Shown here: one piece after another, positions 47,082 to 58,270 of the stretch | Numbering within the stretch: the first letter of the stretch is position 1 | How the letters are laid out: each line of letters begins with the position of its first letter | NCBI GenBank assembly: GCA_944990035.1 | Contig: CALYLX010000111.1 | Location: 806,001 to 870,000, forward strand | Direction of reading: 5' to 3' | Source: Clitopilus passeckerianus | Lineage: Eukaryota; Basidiomycota; Agaricomycetes; Agaricales; Entolomataceae | Length of the DNA: 64,000 nt | Notes under the pieces: model-generated | What the model saw: only the letters and a program-made list of their open reading frames with translations | The model's database searches: none | Told to the model about the DNA's origin: nothing | Program-made: the position numbers and the translations under genes

Positions 47082-49688
47082 ATGGCGCCCGAGTCCACTA
47101 ACACGACAATCACCCTTGCGCTATATGCAGGAGGGTTAGCTCTTGTTGGTCCAGGTATTGACGCAATTGCAAAGGAAGCCCTGTCAAGGATCGACCCAAA
47201 GCCACAATCCTTCATACTGAGGCAAGATGCGACCTACCACGTAACATTTGCCACAAAAGCTGAGTTACGGAATATCCCCGAAGACCGGCTCGCGAGGCTA
47301 CACGCCGACACCACCCATGTACACAGACTGGGCATTGGAGGTAAAGGCTCGGTATATTATGTGATAATTATCTGGGCAGCAGGTCAGAAGCTCCGTAAAC
47401 AACTCGGATTGCCTCCGAAGCATTTCCATATCACCTTGTCTGCGAAGGACGACCATGATATGGACAAAGGTGTCAAGTCTCTTCACGGTCAATTTCCCAG
47501 CAACCCTTCTACCGACCTTCTGGACCATCTTATCTTCACCCTTCAAGCTTTTGGTGAATACAACCGGGCGCAGAAATATGCTAGGGAATTGATATTGGCA
47601 CTACCAAAGTCACATCGTGGCTTTCTGCGAATGGGAGACGCAGCTCTTCGGGGAGCGGTGTACAAGTTGGCCATGCTTTCCTACGCATGTGCCTACGACA
47701 GATCTGACGACATCAAGATTCAACAGTACTGTAACAAAAAGCTCATAGAGTGTTCCCAACACACGGAATGGGGTTCAACGATGCTTCAGGAGGAGATTGA
47801 ACAAATACCCACAGGAATCTCTTGCTTCCTTCTTGATCCTTGGTCGAACGACCTACGTACCGCTCTGAGCGAGCAGAACATCACACCCACGCTCCAGCTA
47901 GCAACACGAGAACAGCTATTCATCCCACTCCCCGCCGCCTCCCAGGCGTACTTCAAACTCCCAAGATTCTTCCGCTGGCTCATACCCTATCACATAGCTT
48001 TGATGTCAACTCCCCGCAGGGAGGAAGATATCATGGCTCTAGCATCTCCGCACCTCGGAATTCGACACGTTCTCACTCTGACCAAGGAGACCCCTCTGGA
48101 AGCAGCTTGGTTCAAAGGCAAACGAATAACCAACACGTATCTCCCAATCTCCAACTACCAGCCTCCTACGATTGAGCAGATGGACATTATTATGAGGCTG
48201 TTTGATGACGAGACCAAGCTGCCCATCCTTATCCATTGTGGAGGAGGTAAAGGCCGCGCAGGGACAGTAGCTGCTTGTTACCTGGCTGCCTTTGGATTCA
48301 AGAAACCCCAGCTGGATCAAACCCAGCCAGAAATGGCTGCCGCAGACGCTATTGCTGCATTACGGCAGATCCGACCAGGGAGCCTGGAGACGTCTCAGCA
48401 GGAAGATTTCGTCTCGAAATGGTGCAGCACGATATGGAAACGGCAATCTGTATACCCTGATCTGCCATCCGAACCACCCCCTTGTCCATTGGTCATCGAA
48501 GGAGAACTTGGGAAGAGCAAGGAGAACGACCTGTTCGTCCTCGTCGGCCTTCCTGGGTCAGGCAAATCCTGGTTCCGCAAGTCTTTGATTGCCAGGGATC
48601 CAAAAGGATGGGAGGTAATATCACAGGACGAGTCTGGTAGCCGTGCCTCCTGCGAAACAGCAATTGGCCGGACATCTCAAGCGAATCGACGTGTTCTCCT
48701 GGATAGGTGCAACACGGCGGCCACAGACCGGAAGGGATGGCTTCAGCTCGCGGGGAACTGGTGCAAAGCCCCTGTGTGCATTTGGTTCGACTACGATCGC
48801 GAATTGTGCACTTCAAGGGCACAGATGAGAGCAGGACACCCTACGCTCCCTCCCGGAGGTCGGGTACGAGCTGCGATCGACCATATGCAGAAGGTCTTCG
48901 TTCAGCCAACGCTTTCAGAGGGGTTTAGAGCAGTTGTCATCGTCCGATCCATCACAGCAGCGAATGAATTGGTGCTTCGCCTTTCTCCCGCTTTGCAGAT
49001 CTACAAATTCCCTCGAACAGCCCACCTTCTCAACTTAGGTGCTGCATCTGAGGATGACATCGTCACCGAAGCCTCTGCCCTTCCTTCTCAAGGCCAGGTC
49101 GTCATTACGGAGAAAATCGACGGAGCCAACATGGGATTCAGCTTATCTGCAGACAGAACTCGCATTGTTGTGCAGAACAGGTCACACTATGTCGATTCCT
49201 CCTCCCATGAGCAGTTCAAGAAACTTGGGCTTTGGGTAGAAACCCACAGGGATGACCTGTACCAGATTCTAGACCGCGACCCGTTCTTCGCAGATCGATA
49301 TGTTCTCTTTGGTGAATGGATGTACGCCACCCATTCTATCCCGTACACGAACCTCCCAGACTGGTTCATCGCGTTTGATGTGTACGATCGCAGTACAGGA
49401 CTTTGGGCTGACCGACAGACGCTTTCTGCCTTACTGGAACCAACTTCCATCTCGTTGGTCCCTGTGATGTACACTGGTCCTTCGCGCACAGAGGCAGAAC
49501 TCCGCGAAATGGTCCAATTGCCGTCGAAATTCTATGATGGCCGTGTCGAAGGTATCTATGTCAAGGTCGAGAACAATGGATATGTGGTGGCTAGAGGCAA
49601 GGTCGTTCGCAGTGACTTCATTGCTGGCAATGAGCACTGGTCCAAAGGCATAATACGAGCGAATGGACTGGCGAGGGATGATAGTTAA
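47082..49688 (+). CDS. Multidomain RNA end-healing and sealing protein: 2H phosphoesterase, Cys phosphatase, P-loop kinase, RNA ligase (868 aa)
   Basis: One uninterrupted 868-codon frame. Residues about 1-135 carry two H-x-T motifs (YHVTF, His53; FHITL, His116), the hallmark of 2H phosphoesterases that open 2',3'-cyclic phosphates. Residues about 145-230 look like TPR-type helices. Residues about 320-450 hold a dual-specificity-type phosphatase with Cys386 and Arg392 (HCGGGKGRAGT). Residues 483-625 hold a P-loop kinase: GLPGSGKS (489-496), ISQDE, LDRCNT, and a WFDYD strand, like polynucleotide kinases. Residues 640-868 form an RNA ligase: EKIDG with Lys678 as nucleotide acceptor, FGEWMY, WFIAFDVYD, EGIYVKVE and ARGKVVRSDF. 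Together these would heal and ligate broken RNA. Canonical Trl1 has the order ligase-kinase-CPD and no phosphatase, so this is a different protein. The substrate is unknown. Confidence 0.85.
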   Translation: MAPESTNTTITLALYAGGLALVGPGIDAIAKEALSRIDPKPQSFILRQDATYHVTFATKAELRNIPEDRLARLHADTTHVHRLGIGGKGSVYYVIIIWAAGQKLRKQLGLPPKHFHITLSAKDDHDMDKGVKSLHGQFPSNPSTDLLDHLIFTLQAFGEYNRAQKYARELILALPKSHRGFLRMGDAALRGAVYKLAMLSYACAYDRSDDIKIQQYCNKKLIECSQHTEWGSTMLQEEIEQIPTGISCFLLDPWSNDLRTALSEQNITPTLQLATREQLFIPLPAASQAYFKLPRFFRWLIPYHIALMSTPRREEDIMALASPHLGIRHVLTLTKETPLEAAWFKGKRITNTYLPISNYQPPTIEQMDIIMRLFDDETKLPILIHCGGGKGRAGTVAACYLAAFGFKKPQLDQTQPEMAAADAIAALRQIRPGSLETSQQEDFVSKWCSTIWKRQSVYPDLPSEPPPCPLVIEGELGKSKENDLFVLVGLPGSGKSWFRKSLIARDPKGWEVISQDESGSRASCETAIGRTSQANRRVLLDRCNTAATDRKGWLQLAGNWCKAPVCIWFDYDRELCTSRAQMRAGHPTLPPGGRVRAAIDHMQKVFVQPTLSEGFRAVVIVRSITAANELVLRLSPALQIYKFPRTAHLLNLGAASEDDIVTEASALPSQGQVVITEKIDGANMGFSLSADRTRIVVQNRSHYVDSSSHEQFKKLGLWVETHRDDLYQILDRDPFFADRYVLFGEWMYATHSIPYTNLPDWFIAFDVYDRSTGLWADRQTLSALLEPTSISLVPVMYTGPSRTEAELREMVQLPSKFYDGRVEGIYVKVENNGYVVARGKVVRSDFIAGNEHWSKGIIRANGLARDDS

Positions 49689-49806
49689 TCACCGTCGATT
49701 AGATTAGATGTTTGATATCGATGTGATTGCGTGTTGAACGTCAAAAATTACAAAATTCGATGCAAACGCTCCTCAATCCTGTTCATCGCCTTTGCTCTCG
49801 ATTATA

Positions 49807-51113
49807 ATGGCATCTTATAAGCTTTTCGTTATGGGAAACCCCCTGCTCGACATTCAGGTCAAGAATGGCGAGGCCCTCCTTGAAAAGTACCGTCTCAACG
49901 CCAACGACGCCATTCTGGCTGAAGCACTCCATGCTCCTATGTATGTACCGCTCGAGACTTTTACATTCGATTGTGCTCAGGATGTTTGTTCAGTTACGAG
50001 GAGGTCGTTACCAAGCACCAAGTGACCTTCGTTGCTGGTGGTGCTGCTCAAAATGCTGCCAGGGGTGCTGCCGTACGTTTGTATCATTCGTCATGGCTTG
50101 GATCCCTACTGATTATAATGGTTTAGTATGTCCTGCCCCCTAAGTCCGTTGTCTATACTGGAGCTGTCGGAAACGATGACTTCGCAGAGCAACTCAAAGC
50201 CGCCAACAAGCGGGAAGGGCTTGACCAGGTCTATCAAGTCAAGGAGGGCGAGAAGACTGGCGCCTGTGCCGTCATTATCACTGGCCACCATCGGTAAGAG
50301 ATTTCTTATGCCCGGTATCGCACTCATTCAACTCAGAATTGTGCAGGTCTCTCGTCACCGATCTCCGTGCTGCCGAGAAATTCGAGCAGTCCCATCTCTC
50401 ATCCCCTGAAGTCGCCCCTCTGATTGACGGAGCCGAATACTACTACGTTGAAGGATACTTCCTCACACACGGCACCGAATCCGTCGTAGAAGTCAGCAGC
50501 AAAGCTGCTACCGCCGGAAAGGTAGCTATTCAGCTCTTCATACCTGCACCCTTTACTGAAATACGCCCTTCTTCAGGTCTTCGCCATCAACCTCTCCGCC
50601 CCCTTCATCCCCCAATTCTTCAACGCCCAACTCCAAAGGGTCCTCCCCTACTGCGACATCGTCATCGGAAACGAGGCCGAAGCAGAATCATGGGCCACCG
50701 CCAACGGCCTCCCCGATCCCAAAGACATCCCCGCCATCGCCCGTGCGATTGCCTCAACTCCCAAGACCAACCCCTCTCGCGCACGTACCGTCCTCATCAC
50801 CCAAGGCAAAGACTCCACCATCGTCGTGAAGAGCGATGACCTCGACAACCCCTTGACGTTCCCCGTTAGCGCTTTGACGGACGACCAGATCGTCGATACC
50901 AATGGTGCTGGAGATGCTTTCTCTGGCGGCTATATTGGTGCTATCATCGCTGGTAAGTCTCTGGAGGAGGCTGTCTTGGCTGGTCATGCTTTGGCTAAGC
51001 AGGTCATCCAGCGGGTGAGTTTGATTGTTCAATAGAACTGAACCCATTATCTGACCGATTATTTTCCGCAGGATGGACCTCAATACGCGTGGCCCAAAGT
51101 CCAGGTCATCTAA
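49807..51113 (+). CDS. ado1: Adenosine kinase (344 aa, 6 exons)
   Basis: Phosphorylates adenosine to AMP with ATP, recycling adenosine released by S-adenosylhomocysteine hydrolase in the methyl cycle. Exons 49807-49940, 49994-50072, 50127-50293, 50347-50521, 50577-51014 and 51072-51113 sum to 1035 bases in frame. PfkB-family features: MGNPLLDI at the N terminus, VAGGAAQNAARGA (substrate-side Gly-Gly), and DTNGAGDAFSGG near the C terminus with the catalytic Asp and anion hole. The end QYAWPKVQVI is typical of adenosine kinases rather than ribokinases. Length is normal and no lesion is seen. It follows the RNA-repair gene on the same strand after 118 bases; I see no functional link. Confidence 0.93.
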
Positions 51114-51429
51114 ACGACACCGACGATTAATGCCTTTTTTTTGTTTCGTTTACCATACTCACTCTCAACAGTGTATCCCATCATTCGCATTGCATGTAGC
51201 TTTCCACAGCTTGTCATCTAAATGTCAGTTAATGTAAAATTTAATGGTCCAGTCCACCGCTTGTATTAACCATGAGACTACTGAGAGGGATGATAAGATA
51301 ACTATAGTGTGGTACAGTAAACATGAATCCGTCCCTGCATGTATCGTTGATGAAACCCAATGTCAGGACGATCCGAAAGCCCTTAGAAGTACCAGAAAAT
51401 GTAGAGGGATGCAGACGCATGAAGGATCG
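51114..51429. other. 3' spacer, adenosine kinase / zinc-finger gene
   Basis: Convergent gene ends. A long T run follows the adenosine kinase stop (51136-51142). No gene is seen. Confidence 0.5.
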
Positions 51430-52870
51430 TCAGGAGGGTGGCGAGGCAAGAGATTCCTGCGTCAAAATGTCGGCTGCAGACAATTAGCAAAAAGCAATAT
51501 CGGTAGCGAGGGATATGCAGCATACATGGGTTGAGTATAGACCGACCTCCCTCTGCAAGAATACTTTGTAAGAGATCCGGTTCTGCCGGATGCTGGTAGG
51601 AATGTGTATTATGGACGGTCTCTCCAGGATTAACCGTTCCATTCCCAATAGAAAGTTGTTGAGAATGAGAGTCTACCCCATCAAGTCGCAGACGTTCCGC
51701 TTCTGCCTCCAGGACAGCTTTGACCGCCGCTTGGGTGATCTGTATAACTTGTTCCTCTGTAAGATTGTTCGAGCTGGAGTCACCGAGGACAAAATCGAGC
51801 AGTGGTTGGGTGATAGTGTCTGAATCTGGATTTGAAGGTTCAGAACGGGTCAGAGGAGGAGGGTCTGGAAGTCTGTCGAGTGAGGATAATGGTGTGGCTC
51901 TTGTTATTGGCAGTGAAGTTCTGCGCCTCTTTTTGGTGGTCTTGGTGCTTCTGGCGGACGGTTGAGGTGCAAGAGAGTTCCGGCGGTAGTATGGGGAATA
52001 GTACTTGTGATGATTGCTCGCCGTGTATGAGGCATCGTTGGAGTTATTGGATGTTGCATCCGTCTGCGTTATGGAAGTCGACGGTGGGGCTGGTGAGGAG
52101 GCGTCTGTAGCTGCCGTACACAAGTGAGCTACACCATCAGAAGTAAACGGCGAACACTCACGAATAGAAGGATCAATCATAGTGTGCGCACGGTAATACT
52201 TTAGTTGTCCTGAGGAGGTAGCCTTAGGAGAACCTGAAGGATTGCAGGGTGCTGTGGAGGATGTGGCTCCCGGAATCTCGGTGGCATTTTCATTGCTGGT
52301 AGAAGCCTCAGACTGGTCAAGGCTCAAGCCTGTATGCCTGCTAAACAAGTTCATGGTAAGTTTCAAGATGTGCATGATATAGACCCCATACCTCGACTTT
52401 TGGTGTCTCTTCAGTGCATCGGTCTGCAAACGTTAAATATTGGGCTTTAACTCTCAACCCAACAGGTCTGATTGCACTCACCCTTGTGAACGTTGCATCA
52501 CATTGAGGGCAGCAACTGAAAGGGGATCTAGGTTAGCACATTGCTGATCGAACGGAGAGTTGTGGGACCCACAATCCCGGCGAGGAATGGCTCTTTGTCG
52601 TCCTCTGATGTCTCTTCAGGTCTGCCTCACGAGCAAACTGCTTATTGCAGCCACTTATCTTACAAGGCCAACTCCCCAACGCTTCGCCTTTCTTCGGCCT
52701 GCTTGAATTCTTGATTTCAACGGTTTCATGCTTGTTGCAGCTTGAATGTTAATTGCACGTTGACGGAGCTAATCTGACACCGCCAGATGGCGCTGAAGGC
52801 TCACCTGGGTACCTCCTCTTTTCATATTCCTCATTCAATGTCCTGAGTCCGCAAACTTTGCGTTGTTTTG
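51430..52870 (-). CDS. C2H2 zinc-finger transcription factor (N terminus uncertain)
   Basis: A nuclear DNA-binding protein with at least two adjacent C2H2 fingers, assembled from small exons: PCKISGCNKQFAREADLKRHQ and CPQCDATFTRTDALKRHQKSRHTG (each quoted only in part of its finger). The long rest is low complexity, with Ser/Thr-rich stretches, a basic patch (KTTKKRRRTSLP) that could be a nuclear localisation signal, and a conserved-looking helix (LTEEQVIQITQAAVKAVLEAE). The C terminus needs an intron at 51474-51525, giving the end SDILTQESLASPPS and a stop at 51430-51432; reading straight through instead gives a hydrophobic tail that I reject. The first exon is not firmly placed. An upstream piece with CGLRTLNEEYEKRR near 52830 probably belongs to it. 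Targets unknown. Confidence 0.7.
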
Positions 52871-53081
52871 CCTGTGGGCCGCTTGCGGTGGTGGGTACAT
52901 CCGGTAAAGGTTAGAGTATGTTTGGCTGATTCTCAAAGAACAAATAGAGTGCATATTGCAATTGTATATGTACAAGGGCGTTTCCACTAAAATTACGGAA
53001 ATCTATAGGTCTATACAACAATGTAGTCGGAAAACAGAGATAGCAACTATAGATGAATTACTTTAGCACAGCGAGAAACTT

Positions 53082-56000
53082 TCATGGAAGCTTGCAGCCA
53101 ATAATTCGGACTGTGAGTGAACAAACCCGAATCAGTATCATCACCGCTCTTGACGGAAGGGGAAAACTTACTTGAGCCGTCAGGTTGACCCAAACCATAC
53201 AGCATCTCAGTGGGGTGGAAGGTGAGAGAACTCAAGCGGGGTATATACGGGGAAGGAAGATTCCGTTGAGGTGCCATGACAAGGCCCGTACCGATGTTGA
53301 AATTTGATAGAGCGCCAGGTTGTGAAAGGTTATGGACCATCACTTTCTGTGTCCTCCACGACGCCGGATTGATGGCAGAGGTGCTTTTGGGAACGAAGTC
53401 AGGTGGATGAAAGAATAAGTCAAGAGGAGGCTTACGCAGCAAAGACGCTGGAAAGGGGGTGGACGTCAAAGGATGAAAGACCTTTTGGCAGTAGGTCATA
53501 TGTTTCCACAGCTTGATCGCCACCTCGCAGATCCCAAAGTTTGACCTGTCCATCCAAACTGCAAAATTGTCAACAAACTGCATTTCGTTATCAAAAGACT
53601 TCTCACCTTGCGGAAACCAATCTGCCACCAAAAGTCGGATGCCAGCGAACTCCCTGAACCCAAGAGGAATGTTCGCAATATGTCCTCACAACCGCGTCTT
53701 CTTCATCCAACCTCCGGTCGAATACCCTCACAACACCATCTGCGAAGCTTGCAGCAAACGTTTGTAGAGATCCGGGTCTGACACAATAGATGTGACTGGA
53801 CTATCCGAATTCGTCTCGAGGTCCTAGAAGGCAGGACTAAGAACGCACGAAAGAAGAAAGGAGAAGGATGAGACTGACCACTCCTTGAGTTTCTGTTGAG
53901 GCATCCCAGGACTTGATGATGCGGGCGTCACCACCAATCAGGAGGGTACCGGTTGGCTGCTTCCAGTCGGTAACAACGCCAGCTCCTTGACGTATTTGGA
54001 TAACTTCATTCAGGCCACGGAAGGCGCTGACCATTTGGAGGGGTCCCTGATCAAGGACTGGGTCGTAGTTGCGGTAGAGGCGTATGATACCTTCAGCTGC
54101 AAGTTGTCGTTAGATTCCGATGCGCAGGAACAAGGAGCAGATGGACATACAAGATCCGGTCAGGATGATACCACCAGATTCTTCATTGACAATATGAAGT
54201 GAAGTGATACTGGTCCCTCTGGGGTTGCCATTGCAGAAGTAGTTCAAGCGCTTCTTGTGGTACCAGTCATAAACACTGATCATGTCCGATTCATTCGCTA
54301 CAACGAGTTGTTTGTCGTAGGAGTGGAATGCCATGGTTAGGGGATAGCCAGTGCTCTGCAGAGTCGCCACTGGTCGATCCCAGCCGCGTTCCTCTGAATG
54401 GGAGTAAATATTAGCGGGATGATACACATGCCGGTAGGAGGTACGAACCAGCGATGGGTGCATGAGACTGAGTCTCCATATTGACTTGCTCATTCCGCTG
54501 CTGCCTCCATACCTGGTAGTTGTATTGCACACTACCCGGCTCATCCGGTTCTGCTTGCTGCACGACAATACGCGATCAGTTTTGCTTATAACTGTTTCTG
54601 GATACCGACTTACCCTCATCTGCGGTTCCTTGAAGTACTCCACACACCAGTCAAAGTAGGTGCTTTTCAGCGGGAGCGCATCCCTGATGCCAACACCAGT
54701 GCCAAGGCCCAAAATCACACTGCTGCTCGAGTCGATAGAGAACGTGCTTCCATTCGGACTCGGCATAGATCCATGACTATGCATATGTCGCCGATCGCGC
54801 ATTTGGTTGGGATGATTCCTTCTCCTTGACCTCAATCTTTCCATATCCTCCTCCATGAGCGCTTCCATGACATCGGAGGGAAGGAAGTCCATAGGAGCCT
54901 GATTTTGTGGAGGACTTTCTGGTATAGTTGAGGAGGTGGATTGTCTCAGTCCTTGAGGTGTTGGAGGACGGGAGTATGGAGAAGTATATTGCGCAAGGTT
55001 CAGATTGGGTGAAGGAGGGCGAGAAATGTCGTTTATTTCCGATTTGGAGTCTCTTATAATAGAACCTGGTGTGATTCTGCCATTGTCTTCCGTCGTAGAA
55101 GCCTGATGGCTGCTACCTGTAGGGAAAGCGACACCATTTGCCAGGGTCTTCAGGACGACATTGGCGAAAGATGAAGTCCTTCGGATTGTATTTGACACGC
55201 CAGACGAAATCGTGTTCATAGTTTCGCTGCGGCTGAGTGAGGGTCGGATAGGGGAGGCAGGAGGAAGATTGAGGGATGGGGATGAAGTCATTGATTGAAC
55301 ACGATTCCGAGGTCCAGAAGCACCAAGAGCTGGCGATTGTCTCCTGTCAGCAGGCGGTGCGGGCGGAAGGTGTAGCGACGATGATTCTAGCCGCGTGAAT
55401 GGCGACTCGAGAAGTAGAGCCATGATATAATCGACAATAGTCTGAGCATGTGTAGCAACCTCCTGGTAAGGGTCCACCGAGAGGTCCAACAATGTGACGA
55501 AGATGGTGAAGAGCGACGAGAGAAGAACACGGTTCTCTGAACGCAGGTCATTGTCGTCTCCGAAGCTATCCAGCCATTCGCTGACGGCCTGACTAGTCAT
55601 GTCCTCGTCGTGAATGTTGCTTGCTCCATAATGGTGGTGAGGTTGGTAAAGATTACCCACCCTGGCCCTCCACCAGCTGCTCTCCACTTCCTGTCCTCCT
55701 CCCAATACAACCATGCACAAACCACAAAATATCCTCTCCACTCCTTCACAAGACAGCTGATGACAACAAGGAGTTCCTTCCTGCACATCGGGCTGGCGTC
55801 ATCCTTGATTGCCAGTGTAGCTCCAGTGACAACGGCAACCTCCATCCTGAAGTGAACGCGTTCCTCGAGGTGGAACATGGAACCGGTTCCGCCACCTCCT
55901 CTTGGTTCATCAACCTGATCGCCCTCCTTGCCTTCTGGATTAGGTCCTGCGCCAGTTGCGCCCATGAAGGTTCCAAGCGCATATAGCGCTGCCGCTCTGA

Positions 56001-58270
56001 CCTCCGTCGCGTCATCAGACAACATCGCAATCAACCTATCCTGGGTACCCCTGTCAACTCCATACACCTTCACGCCATCGTCCCCATCCCAAAGTTGACC
56101 AATGCACAAAGCACTCCATTGCCTCAGCAAAAAGTCCGGTTCGTCCTCCAGTCGATCGTAGCAGTTCTCGAAGACGCGGTCGCTGATGCAAGCGTGTTTG
56201 CCTTGATTATAGCCGCGGGCGATGGAGGCGAGGATGAATGAGCACATGGCCTTGTGCTCAGATGAGTTGGGTAGACTGTCGTCATCGCGTGAATCGAGGA
56301 TATTCGCGAAATATTTGTATCCTCCAGTGTTGATGAGGTCGACCTGCACGGACGAATCGACCGCGAGGATCCGGGCCCAAATGAAGATGAGGACGGGACG
56401 AAGGTCCAAACTAGGCGCTTGAAGGAGCTTTGATATATAGGGGAAGATGCCGATGGTCAAAACCAGGTGTACTGCCCAGGGACCCAAGTCAACAAACTGC
56501 GAGAGCAGAATGAGGGCTCGGAGGCGGTGTGGCTGGGACAGGAGGACTTGCAGCACGATGGGCAACTGGTCGGGTGGTTTCCTGGGTACGAGGTGGTTTG
56601 ACTGACTCTGTGTTGTGACTGCTTCAGAGCCTTGGACAGACGTTGGATCTGCACTACCATTAGAATCAACCTTGGTCGATACACCAGCATAACGATCACC
56701 AGCAGGAGGTAATGACATTGGCCCTCGCTTTGTTAAAGCTGAGCCTCCTCTGGAAATCCAGACTTCGAATGCAGTGAGCTGGTCAGCGAAGAACCGGTTG
56801 CGAACATATTGATAATCGTTTGGCTTCGAGGAAGAAACGCGGATATTCCCGTCCTGGCGACCGTTCATCTGGCCAATCCTGCCTGGCCGTGCAATACCTC
56901 CGGGAAGAAGGCTGGAAGAGTAGGTGACAGGGAGAACCTTTCAGCAAATCAGGGAGTTGCCGGAGGGTTGTGTCTATTGCAAGATCCCAGGTTGCCCATA
57001 GAGGATGTGTGTTTGTAGGCGGAAGGGAAGGGTAGGTATGGGGAGTGCAGCCATAATCCTTCATGATACGCTCCGCCAAGAGGAAATTTCGGAACAAGGA
57101 GGCGATCAACAGGTCACACCTGTACAACCTCGTAAATATCTCATGAGAGAAGGTCGTCCATGCAATTGTATCCGTAATTGCGGTGAAGATCCAGTTCAAC
57201 TCTCCGAGGGGCGTCCGGCGGTCTTTGAGATCACCGGGTAGTTGCAGAATCATGTCGGCGGTGACGTTGTTCGGGAGTTGGTGATTCATGATATAATGGC
57301 GCAAAGCCATGTCTATTGGTGAAGTGAGGCAGGAAGTGAAGAGATCGGCTGGGAGCTCGGGGCAGGAGGGAAGCTGTTCGGTGGCAGCACATGCTGCGAG
57401 CTGTATTGAATTCATGAGCGGCTGGGCCCCTTCTGCATACCCGCCATGCATAAGCATGATTTCCTGATCCCTTCGCTCTGCAAATAGATTGAAGTTCATG
57501 AGGAGATGCCCTGCTGCTGCACAATCCCAAATGTATACGGCAGGGGAACCAAGCCAAGTCTGGATATCCTGCAGTGACACCGGAATATATTGGGTGTAGT
57601 CCTTGTTAAAGCACCATAACTCTCCACTTGCTGTGGGCTTGGGGACGCCGTGTCCATTGTAGTAGAATAGGGCCGCGTCATCTTTTGCCTGCCGCCTGAC
57701 CGTCATGAGGTACTTCTTCAGGTCGTCATGCGAGGGGTCCAACATGGCCTTATAATGAACCTTTCCGCTAAGGCCCTCGAACTGATGCTGAAGGTTTCCT
57801 CCAATAGACTCCAAAGCTTTATGCGAGGGCATGCTGTGAGGATCAACCCAACACTCCAGGGTGGCACATGGCTGGGTCTTGATGACATCTGGTGGGTCAA
57901 CGTCGATGTTGAGGCACAACACTAGTGCAGCCTGAACAGTTCTCAATCTTCCTTGAGGACTGGTACCCCTCCATGAGTTCGGTTTGATAGCTTTTGAGAA
58001 TGAGGGAAGAGGAGACGGATTGCCGCATGTTAGATGACGCTTTGCGGACCAATAAGGAAGAGAAGGTGCTGGGTCGGGTAGGGTATCGAGGGAGCCGTTT
58101 TGGCCAATATGGCCGTTTTGTTCGCCTTCAGAAGGGCTGATTAGTGAACCCCGGTACGAGTCTTCTTGGTCGGGATGTCGGGAACGGGAGGAAGTATGAG
58201 GATACGAATCCGTGTCCGAACCGGAACTACGTGATCGCGAAGTGTCCCATCGTCTGTCGCCTTTCGACAT
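53082..58270 (-). CDS. KOG1: Raptor/Kog1/Mip1, TORC1 scaffold, two one-base frameshifts
   Basis: The TORC1 subunit that recruits substrates to TOR kinase. Exons: 58270-56938, 56882-54614, 54557-54449, 54393-54151, 54096-53882, 53823-53607, 53558-53436, 53383-53172, 53110-53082. Domains in order: a disordered Ser-rich N terminus, the raptor caspase-like domain (ALFYYNGHGVPKPT, VYIWDCAAAG), HEAT repeats (LLSQPHRLRALILLSQF), a long Ser/Pro linker and C-terminal WD40 blades ending IRIIGCKLP. The exon sum is 4750, two short of 1584 codons. One loss is at 53761-53763 (AAA on the coding strand) between DPDLYK and TFAASFADGVVRVFD, a conserved blade. The other lies in 55619-55665, between EEDRKWRAAGGGPG and SNIHDEDM. 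Elsewhere the frame is open. An essential gene is unlikely to be broken twice, so sequence error is likely. Confidence 0.92.

Noticed and set aside
47082..49688. Calling the 868-aa protein the fungal tRNA ligase Trl1
   Set aside because: Domain order is reversed, and a phosphatase and TPR-like region are inserted. The ligase motif context also differs.
51383..51526. Hydrophobic C-terminal tail on the zinc-finger protein
   Set aside because: It arises only by reading through an intron (51474-51525). Splicing gives a short polar end.
41140..53770. Programmed -1 ribosomal frameshifting as the cause of the shared -1 direction
   Set aside because: None of the sites shows an X XXY YYZ slippery heptamer, and unrelated housekeeping genes would all need it.
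55619..55665. 41-base intron in raptor with a GTGGGT donor and GCAAG acceptor
   Set aside because: Possible but weak: short, poor acceptor, and the exon sum needs two added bases overall. A one-base loss is preferred, though its exact position is unclear.
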